Source of the DNA: Casp-actino8 sp046082625
Lineage (GTDB): Bacteria; Actinomycetota; Acidimicrobiia; Acidimicrobiales; Ilumatobacteraceae
Assembly: GCA_046082625.1 (NCBI GenBank)
Contig: JBJTYE010000130.1
Span: 1-14,220 of the forward strand
DNA length: 14,220 nucleotides
Direction: 5' to 3'
In this document: piece by piece, positions 1 through 8,100 of the stretch
Layout of the letters: each line of letters starts with the position of its first letter
How positions within the stretch are numbered: position 1 is the first letter of the stretch
Made by a program: the position numbers and the translations under genes
Notes under the pieces: model-generated
Databases searched by the model: none
Told to the model about the DNA's origin: nothing
The model's input: the letters and a program-made list of their open reading frames with translations, nothing else

Positions 1-171
1 AGCCCCCAGCAACTCCAACTCGAAGGTCTCGAGACCGTCCACCCCCTCGTCCGGTCGGGCGAGCTCGATCCCCGGTTCATCCTCCCCGACGACGTCTGCC
101 AGCGCGGCCTGCGCCACCTGGCCGAGATCCGCCAGCGTCTCGGGGCTCCGCCCCGGTCGAAGGCCGCCTGA
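1..171 (+). CDS. C-terminal end of an unidentified protein (5' end outside window)
   Basis: Frame 1 is open from the first base and ends at TGA 169-171, giving the last 56 residues of a protein that starts outside the window. Almost every codon ends in G or C, as in the genes nearby, which supports real coding. The tail contains the stretch ELDPRFILPDDVCQRGLRHL, then a short basic and proline-containing end (APPRSKAA). I do not recognise the family from so short a piece, and assign no function. It is convergent with the oxidoreductase gene: the two stop codons are directly adjacent within TGATCA, with no intergenic base. The minus-strand frame over the same bases is arginine- and glycine-rich and looks like a shadow. 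Confidence 0.7.
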   Translation, partial: SPQQLQLEGLETVHPLVRSGELDPRFILPDDVCQRGLRHLAEIRQRLGAPPRSKAA

Positions 172-1167
172 TCAGCCGGCACTCGGCGACAGGTCCTTGA
201 CGGCCTGCCAATAGTTCAGTTCCGGGTCGAGAGCCAAGATGGCGAGCGAACTGGTGGTCACCCCGTGATCGAAGTACGACTGGATGGTGGCCCGGCACTG
301 CGCCGGTGATCCGTGCACCACGATATCGTCCACGACCTCGTCGGGAATGGCCGCTAGCGCCGCTTTGCGATCACCGGCCTGCCAGGCGTCCCACATGCCC
401 TGCAATTGCGGTCCGCGTCCCAGCCAGCGGTGGAACTCGGCGTACACCGGCACGTTCAGATAGGCGGCGATGGCGAACCTGGCGGCGGCCCGCACCACGT
501 CGGTGTTCTCGCTCGGACACACGAAGATGCGGGCCACGATCTCGCGGTCCTCTCCCCCGGCGGCCTCGCGCACCACTCCGCTCACGCGCTCCACGTCGGT
601 CGGCGACAGCCAGTTGATGATGGCTCCGTCGCTTTCGCGTCCGGCGAGCCGCAACATGCCTTCACGCAACGCGGCCACCAGGATCTTCGGCTTCACCTCC
701 GGCCGCACACCCAACTTGAATCCGTTCACACTGAACGTGTCATACGACTTCGCGACCTTCTCCCCCGAGAGCGCGTCGTTCAAGAAGCGCACCACGTCGC
801 GCACCTTCTTGTAGGGCTCGACGAAGGGGATGCCGTTCCAGCGCTCCACGATCACGTTGCTGCTCGATCCGATCCCGATGGCGAACCGGCCTGGAGCGGC
901 ATCGGCCAGGCTGGCCACGCTTTGCGCGAAACAGGCCGGAGACCGGGTGTAGGCGGGCACGATGGCCGTGCCGAGGCGCAAGCGGGGCTCCCAGGCGGCG
1001 GCCATGGCCAGTGGCGTGAACGCATCGGCCCCGTCAGATTCGGCCGACCAGATGTCGGTGTAGCCGAGATCGGCCAGCTCGATCAGTTTCTCCCGGTGCG
1101 TGTGCAAGTGCCCGGGCAAGGGCACGGTCATCCCGGGTCGACGGGGCAAGGACGTGGCGGCGCTCAT
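172..1167 (-). CDS. LLM-class F420-dependent oxidoreductase
   Basis: This encodes a luciferase-like monooxygenase (bacterial luciferase/F420 oxidoreductase) TIM-barrel protein of 331 residues, a usual length for the family. Members transfer hydride between coenzyme F420 (some use FMN) and small organic substrates in the cytoplasm; the substrate here is unknown. Seen in the sequence: a barrel start with ELADLGYTDIWSAES (about 30-44), LRLGTAIVPAYTRSP (63-77), GRFAIGIGSSSNVIVERWNG (93-112), the typical ILVAALREGMLRLAGRESDG (162-181), and GSPAQCRATIQSYFDHGVT (286-304). I chose ATG at 1167. An in-frame GTG at 1185 would add six residues; neither start has a strong Shine-Dalgarno. The gene lies 52 bases behind the thioesterase on the same strand, so the two are probably co-transcribed. 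The family call is firm; choice of F420 over FMN rests on resemblance to actinobacterial members. Confidence 0.9.
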   Translation of the reverse strand: MSAATSLPRRPGMTVPLPGHLHTHREKLIELADLGYTDIWSAESDGADAFTPLAMAAAWEPRLRLGTAIVPAYTRSPACFAQSVASLADAAPGRFAIGIGSSSNVIVERWNGIPFVEPYKKVRDVVRFLNDALSGEKVAKSYDTFSVNGFKLGVRPEVKPKILVAALREGMLRLAGRESDGAIINWLSPTDVERVSGVVREAAGGEDREIVARIFVCPSENTDVVRAAARFAIAAYLNVPVYAEFHRWLGRGPQLQGMWDAWQAGDRKAALAAIPDEVVDDIVVHGSPAQCRATIQSYFDHGVTTSSLAILALDPELNYWQAVKDLSPSAG

Positions 1168-1219
1168 CGACCCATTCTGACGCACTTGCGACGCGTCACG
1201 GGATTTGACGAACTCTTGA

Positions 1220-2062
1220 TCAGGTCTTGACCTTGGCGCCCGGTCCGGGACCGGGCATGTCCCGCCAGAACCGCACGATGCAACTCTGGCTGGCGGTCGC
1301 CATGAGCGTGCCGTCCTCGGCGAACATGTGCACCAGACCGTGGCCGAAGCCCCGCTCCACCATGTGGATCCGGATATCGAGGAGCACCCATTCCGTCGGC
1401 ACCAGGGTGCCGATGCGGAGGGTGTTGTCCAGGCTGTTGCCCCCGCCCCGAATACCGAGGGCCTGGCCGACCCCCATGGGCACGAAGTCCCCCAGGATGG
1501 CGAGCGCCGCCGCGTCGACCCCTTCGATGACTTCGGGGATGCGGGACCAGAGCAGCACCTGACCGTCGCCCGGTGTGCCGTCCAGGTCCTCCAGGCGGGA
1601 TCGGCCCTTGACCATGCGCTGGTCCATGCGTCCGCTGATGGTGCCCGACCAGTCGAGAACGTGGGGCCGCTCGGCGCATTCCTGCGGGGAGGGCAACGTG
1701 GTCGGCATCCGCTCCCATTGGCCGTGAGGCTCGACGTCCCGATCCCCGAGGGCCGCGTTGACCGTCAAGATCTCCCGGTCACCGACGTGGCAGACGGCCC
1801 GGGCCTGGGTGATCTGGTGGCCCGACACGGCGAGGGTGACATCGATGTCCATGGTCTCGCCTGGCTTCGCGTACGACAGGTATTGGGCCGTCGCCCAGAC
1901 GCACTTGCGTGCGGAGGTGCCCTCCATGGCCGAAACGGCCGCCGCCAGCCCGCAGCCCCCAAAGAGGAAGCCCCCGGCGGTCGAGATGCCGGGTACCACC
2001 GGAAGGGTCCAGCGGTAGGGGTTGTGGGTGGGGGCGAGACCCAGGAACTGCCGGCTGTCCAT
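1220..2062 (-). CDS. TesB-like double-hotdog acyl-CoA thioesterase
   Basis: This 280-residue protein has the length and layout of type II acyl-CoA thioesterases (TesB/4HBT_3 group), which hydrolyse fatty acyl-CoA to free acid and CoA in the cytoplasm. The N-terminal hotdog has GGFLFGGCGLAAAVSAM (about 30-46) and the central helix region, followed by AQYLSYAKPGETMDIDV. The second hotdog carries NSLDNTLRIG (209-218), matching the SLDHS segment of E. coli TesB with its catalytic Asp (D212 here). It also has GTLMATASQSCIVR (251-264), matching the TesB segment with the catalytic Gln (Q259 here). The Thr that completes the TesB triad is not obvious when I align by eye. The ATG has no Shine-Dalgarno, but a TAnnnT element sits six bases upstream, suggesting a leaderless transcript. 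It lies directly upstream of the oxidoreductase, so a shared acyl-CoA or lipid role is possible but inferred. Confidence 0.85.
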   Translation of the reverse strand: MDSRQFLGLAPTHNPYRWTLPVVPGISTAGGFLFGGCGLAAAVSAMEGTSARKCVWATAQYLSYAKPGETMDIDVTLAVSGHQITQARAVCHVGDREILTVNAALGDRDVEPHGQWERMPTTLPSPQECAERPHVLDWSGTISGRMDQRMVKGRSRLEDLDGTPGDGQVLLWSRIPEVIEGVDAAALAILGDFVPMGVGQALGIRGGGNSLDNTLRIGTLVPTEWVLLDIRIHMVERGFGHGLVHMFAEDGTLMATASQSCIVRFWRDMPGPGPGAKVKT

Positions 2063-2068
2063 TGCGAC

Positions 2069-2074
2069 AATCTA
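2069..2074 (-). promoter_or_regulatory. Candidate -10 element of a leaderless promoter for the thioesterase
   Basis: On the minus strand the hexamer TAGATT (TAnnnT) ends exactly six bases before the thioesterase ATG at 2062. Leaderless actinobacterial genes typically have such a -10 element about 6-7 bases before the start codon, so transcription would begin at or next to the A of ATG. No Shine-Dalgarno is visible in the 41-base gap, which fits. The -35 region is weak: only an ATTCTT-like hexamer lies 17 bases upstream. Confidence 0.4.
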
Positions 2075-2078
2075 GGAG

Positions 2079-2110
2079 CCGCTGCCCGCCGAAGAATCGG
2101 GAATCAGCGG
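2079..2110 (-). terminator. Hairpin spanning the stop codon of the giant protease-adhesin gene
   Basis: On the minus strand, CCGCTG, a three-base bulge and CCCG pair with CGGG and CAGCGG around a nine-base loop. That gives ten G:C-rich pairs without mismatch apart from the bulge. The TGA stop (2104-2106) lies inside the left arm and bulge. There is no T-tract, so this would be an actinobacterial-type terminator or an RNA-stabilising 3' hairpin rather than a classical intrinsic terminator. The leaderless-type promoter for the next gene follows at once, consistent with a transcript boundary here. Confidence 0.45.
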
Positions 2111-5100
2111 TAGACGGTGATACTTCCGCCGCCGAGGGAGCGGCCGTCCCCATCCAACACGTTGGCTCCCAGCGGGATGCGCCGGAATTCGGTTCCATCA
2201 TCCCGGGTGATCACGATGCCGAACGTGTCGGATCGGCGCACCAATGTGCCGTCGTACATGCTGATCGCGATCGACCAGTTGTAGTACGTGGCCACCACCA
2301 CACCGGCGGAGTTGATCTTCTGCACCGTGGCCTTGCCCTGCAAGGTGGCCCGATTCAAATCCGTGTAATACGTCAGGGAGCCGGCCTGCCACGAGGACGT
2401 CCGAACCCTCCACGTGAAGCCCTCGGCATCACGGAAGGTGTACATGGCATTGCCCTGGATCGAGCCATTGCGCTGCGGGGCGGCGCTGAAGGAGAAGGTC
2501 CCCTTGCGGCCGACGCTTTCAGTGTCCAGGATCCAGCCGCCACCGGTCACCCGGCGGGCCTTGGCCCCGAGGGCCACCGTGATGGTTTCCTCAAGGCGGT
2601 TCCCTTCCCAATACGGGCTGTCCATCACCGTCACGGCCACCCGATAGGTGCCGAGACCGAGGGGGACCTGCATCTGCGCCCATCCACTGGTGTCCACGGC
2701 GAGAGCGGGCTGGTCGAGCGGCGGGAACACGTAGTCCGGAGTCTCCGTCACATTGGTACTGGTGAAGATCTCCCAGCGGATGCGCACCGGATCGCTCGGG
2801 TCCTCCTGATAGGAGCCGAGCAAGGTGTCGTTCTGCTGCAGGTGCGCCCGCAGCAACACGCTGGCGGTCGAGATCGACGGACCAGCTGTCGAGACCTGGA
2901 CGTCACCGGCGAAGTCGGCATCGGCATCCTCGTGGTCGACGACGAAGACAAGCTCCTCCTCGTCTGAACCCGGTCCCGGATAGGTCTCGTCGCCGTCTGT
3001 GATCCCGACCGTCACGGTGTAGGTCCCGGACGCCACCATCAGTCGACCGGCCACTTGGACCTGGCCCTCGGCCGACACCGGCGACGGAGCCGACATAGAA
3101 ACCAGTTCGAGACCCTTGGGCAGTCCGCTCACCGGGGCGGCCATGGTCGACCCATCAGCGGGGGTGAAGACGTACGTGGTCCACAGATTGTCTACGTCCA
3201 CCGGCGAATCGATGTCGCCGTAAGTCACGGTCACCGGCGAGATGGCATCGCTGTATTGGATGGCGGTCTGGACCGAGCTGCTGTCCTCGACCACACTGAT
3301 GAAGGGCGGATCGTTCACCGGCAGCACGGTGATGGTGAAGGTCTCGACGGTGCTGAGGTCGATGTCCGGCAACGTGCTGAGATCCGAATCATTCGCCTGC
3401 ACCGTCAAGGTGGCCACGCCGAAGGCGTTGTCGGCCGGTCGGAACGTGAGGACACCGTTCGGATCGATGCTCGGGGCCACCGAGAAGAGATCCGGGTTGG
3501 TGTTGGTGAGGATCCCGAATTCGATCGTCTGCCCGAGCAGGTCTTCACCCGGACCCGCAGAAATCTCGGCCACCCAGGACACCACGTTGTCGTCATCATC
3601 GGTGAGTACGAAGTTACCGGAATCCTCCAGGACCTCCGGATCGGTGCCGAGCACGAAGGTCGGCCCGTCGTTCACCGGCTCCAGAGTGATGTCGAAAGTC
3701 TGTGGGGCGCTCACATTGACGTTGGGATCCGTGCCGGGACCGGAGTCCGTGGCGATGACCGTGATGGTCGCCCTTCCGAAGGCATTGGGCGCGGTCGAAT
3801 ACGTCAACGTGCCGTCTGCCGCGATGGAAGGACCTGCCGAGAAGAGCTCCGGCTTCGAGACATTGGTAATGGTGAACCACACGGTCTGCGACGACTCGTT
3901 CTCCGGACCCGGGGAAATGTCGTCCACCCAGGTCGCCACCGACTGATCGCCGGAATCCTCATCGACCACATGGAGGGCCTCCACGGTGAACGACGGTGCA
4001 TCATTGACCGAACCGATGGTGATGGTGAAGGTCTGGGTGCCACTCGTGTTGACGTGCGGAGAGGTGTTCGATCCGTCGTCCGTGGCCTTCACGGTGACGG
4101 TGGCGGTTCCCACCAAGTCCGCAACCGGGGTGAATGTCACCACGCCGGCACTGTTCATGACGGGTTGGCCATCGTCGGTGAACAATTCGGAATCCGTCAC
4201 ATCGGTCACGATGAAGCTGATCACCTGGCCGAGGCCGTCCTCCAACGGGCCCGCCGACACCGAACTCATCACGGCGATGGACTGTTCACCCGAGTCCTCG
4301 AGGACCGACGGGTTCGATCCGACCACGAAGACCGGGGCATCGTTGATCGGATACACCGTGATCGCGATGTCATCGGAGTCGGTCTGGGCACCGAGGGTTC
4401 CGGTATTGCCCAGGTCCGACGTGAGCATGGTGATGGTGGTGTCACCGAAGTAGTTGGCGTCCGGAGTGAACGAGAAACCGTTCAACAGGGTGTTCAGGGC
4501 CGAGAGTGTGCCGGTCTTGGTCACCGACGCCCCCGTGCTGCCGCCGAAGGTCACTTGGCCATCGGCGGCCGTCAAGGTCACCTCCAGATTCGCCGATCCG
4601 GCGTCGATGTCGGCGATGGATGCCACCAATCCGCTCACCGTGAAGTCTTCGTTCACCGTGACCCCAGTCGGCACGGTGTTGATCGGGGCATCGTTGACGG
4701 CGATCACGCTCAGCGTCAGCGACGCCTCTGGGGCCGATCCACCTGATCCGTCGTCCAGCAGGAGGCCCACTGTCCGGCTGGTGGTGACTGGAGCCTGCGA
4801 GGTGTTGTGATAGGTGATGTTCTGAGCCAAAGCCTCGACCACTGTCACCGGAACCGACCCGACGAGCGACACCACCAAAGTCGTCCCGGCGGTGCCGCCG
4901 GAGAAAGTGCCGATGGCCGACCCACTCCAATAGACCTGGTTGCCGCTCACACCGATCTTGTTGGCCACCAAACCTTCGTTCAAAATACCGAGCTCGTCCT
5001 CGGCGCGGCCATTGGCGATGAAGCGCACCGTCAAGGTCGGTCCGCTGAGCGACGATCCATCCGGATCGGTGACCGTGACCTTGGGCGACAGCACCGAGGG

Positions 5101-8100
5101 AGCGGCGTCCTCGGTGTAGGAGGCCGAACTGCGGCCCAGGGTGAAGATCGGATTGTCGTTGACCGGGGTGATGTTCACCACCACGGTCGGCCGCGGATCG
5201 GTCACGGCTCCGGAGCCGTCGTCCAACTTGAAGCGAACGGTCCGCTGGGCCATCGGGGCGTCGGAGGTATTGGCGAACATGATCGCCCGAATGACATCTT
5301 GCACCTGGGCGAGAGAGACCGTACGGGCGGAGAACTTCACCACGAGTGCCGACCCGTTGTCGCCGTTACGCCACGATCCGATCTTGGAGTTCCCGTAGTA
5401 GAGGAATCCGCCTTCGATGTTGACCGGATCTCCTCCGCTTCCGGCGCCGTCACGGATGGTGATCGAATTGAGGGTCGACACCGCTGTCGTGTAGTCGACG
5501 GTCAGTACGGCACCGCTGAAGTTGGTGGTGTCGAGGTCGGTCAGGGTGGCGCTCGGCGCCAAGGCAAACGGTGCGGCCTGCTCGAGAACCGTGAACGGTC
5601 CACTGCCGAGGACGACGGTCGGAGGGTTGTAGACCGGCTCCACGTACACCAACTTGCGCGCGTTGGCATCGGTCGTGGGATCGTTCGCCAGTCCGCCGTC
5701 GTTCAGCAAGAACGAGAGCACGCGAGTTTCGGCCGGATCCTTGACGGTGGCCACATCGTTCCAGAACGTGATGTTGCGCAGCAGAGCCTGCACGGCGGCC
5801 TTGGACACCGACGGATCGGCGGCCCGGCTGTTGAAGGTGATGACGAGGGGCTGCAGTGCGCCGCCCTGCACGCCGCCACCAGCGAAGGATCCGATGACGA
5901 CGCCGCCATAGAGCACGTCACGGCTGCTGATGCCGATCTGACCGGCGCCCGAACCCTCGTTGCGGATTCCGAGGCGGTCACCGAGGATGCTGCCGCCGAC
6001 GCTGTGCGATCCGGACGACACCGTGAGGGACCCGCCCTTGAAGTTGGTCGAATCGTCGGTCACGAGGGCGCCGACGTCCACCACGGTGGCCGCGCTGGTT
6101 TCGGTCACCCAGAGACCCGAGCCCAGGGTTTCCTCGTACGTGAGGGGAAGTCCGGTGATCGGGTCGTAGGAGATCTCGCCGTCGACGATGACATTTCGTG
6201 TCACGACGATTGGCACATTGGTGGGCAGGCTGAGGGACGGCGCGTCGTTGACCTCGGTGACCGAAATCGTCACCGTGGCAACCGCCGAATCGAGGGCCGC
6301 CGTGCAGGTGGAAGCGATCAGCAGGGCCGCGCAATTGTCCGGTTGGCCCCGGTCCCGCACCTTGAAGGTGAACGAATCCGAACCTGCATAATTGGACGTG
6401 GGCACGTAGGTGATCTGGCCGCTCGCCGGCAAGGTGTAGGGCAACAACTCGTTGGTGATGGTGGTCGCACCGTCGCGCAGGATGCCGTTGGTGGGCAGCG
6501 ACAACACGATGTCGGTCAGATTCGCCGACGCCGTCTCCACATCGGTACCCTCGACGGTGATGACGCTGCCGAGCGAGTCTTCATTCACCGACACCGTCAT
6601 GGCCGTGGCGACCGGAGCATCGTTGACCGGATTCAGGGTGATGGTGAAAGTCTGCGTCCCACTGACATTGACATTGGGTGACGTGTTCGATCCATTGTCG
6701 GCAAGATGCACCGTCACCGACGTCGAACCGGTGGCGTTCAGCGCCGGGGTGAAACTGAGCACTCCCGCGGCCGAGACCGCCGGCTGCACGGAGAACAATG
6801 ACGTCGTCGCCGCCGTCACCGTGAACGTCAGGATCTGAGACGATTCGTTGTCCGCACCAGCCGAGATCCCAGTCGCCCAGGCCGCCGAATAGGCCCCCGA
6901 ATCCTCGTTCACTGCAATATCTGCACCCTTGGTGAAGAGCGGGGCATCGTTGACAGCGTTCACGGTGATGGTGAAGGTCTGCGAGAAACTCAGGTTCTCG
7001 TTCGGCCATATTCCTGAACCGGAATCCATTGCTGTCACTGTGACTGTTGCGACTCCGTTGGCATCAGGTGCCAATGTGAAGGTCAGATCTCCAGAAACGC
7101 TCACTGCCGGCTCACCAGATGCGGTGAACAGAGAGCTGTTGGAATTGGCGATCAAGAAGGAGATGGTCTGCGCCGACTCATTGCTCGGACCGGTGGACAT
7201 ATTCGTCGCCCAGTTCGCAACGGTGTGAGAACCGGAGTCCTCGTTCCTCACCTGGTTCGAACCCTTGGTGAACGACGGAGCATCGTTCACGTCCGTGATG
7301 GTGATAGTGAAGATCTGCGACGCGCTGGTGTTCACATCGGGCGCGGTGCCCGAACCGTTGTCCGACAGGGTGACGGTGATGGTCGCAGAGCCGAAGGCAT
7401 TCGCCTCCGGGGTAAAGGACAGCACTCCGACTGACGAGACAGCCGGCTGGCCATTCGACTTGAACAATGCGGTATTCGACGACGTCACCGTGAACGAAAC
7501 GTTCTGACCCGACTCATTGCTCGGTCCCGCCGAAATCCCCGTGGCCCAGGCCGTCGAATAGGCAGCCGAATCTTCCGAGACCGAGACATCCGCGCCCTTA
7601 GTGAACGACGGCGCATCGTTGACCGCAGAGATCGCAATGGTGAAAGTTTGCGCGGCGCTCGAGGCGCCGGCCGAGTCCACGGCGGTGATCGACACAGAGG
7701 TCGATCCATTGGCGTTCGACGCCGGCGTGAAAGTCAGATCACCAGCGGCATTGACTGCGGGTTGCACCGAGAACAGCGACGTGGTCGTCGCCGTCACCGT
7801 GAACGTGACCGTCTGAGTCCCTTCCTCGGGGCCGGGCGAGATCGCCGTCGCCCAATTGGTAACGGTACTGGTAGCGGAATCCTCGAAAACCGTGACGTTG
7901 GCGCCCTTGGTGAACGACGGCAAGTCGTTCACAGCCGTGATGGTGATGCTGAAGGTCTGTACAGCGGTGGCGCCGCCGGGATCCGATGCCGTTACGGTGA
8001 CCGATGTCGATCCGAACTTGTTGGCTGCCGGTGTGAAAGTGAGGCGGCCGTTGGTGGCGATCGCCGGCACCGACGAAAATAGCGTGGCGTCATAGCCAGA

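Noticed and set aside
406..2113. Plus-strand open frames opposite the oxidoreductase and thioesterase
   Set aside because: Both minus-strand proteins match known families over their whole length, so the plus-strand frames are shadows.
1909..2967. Plus-strand 352-codon frame over the end of the giant gene and the start of the thioesterase gene
   Set aside because: It crosses two real genes and has low-complexity Arg/Pro/Gly content without a recognisable domain or start context.
3055..6681. Very long plus-strand open frames (563 and 624 codons) opposite the giant gene
   Set aside because: They are rich in Arg, His, Gly and Val with no domain or repeat logic of their own, and lie exactly antisense to the well-supported repeat protein. 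Long antisense frames are expected in high-GC repeats that lack A/T-rich stop codons.
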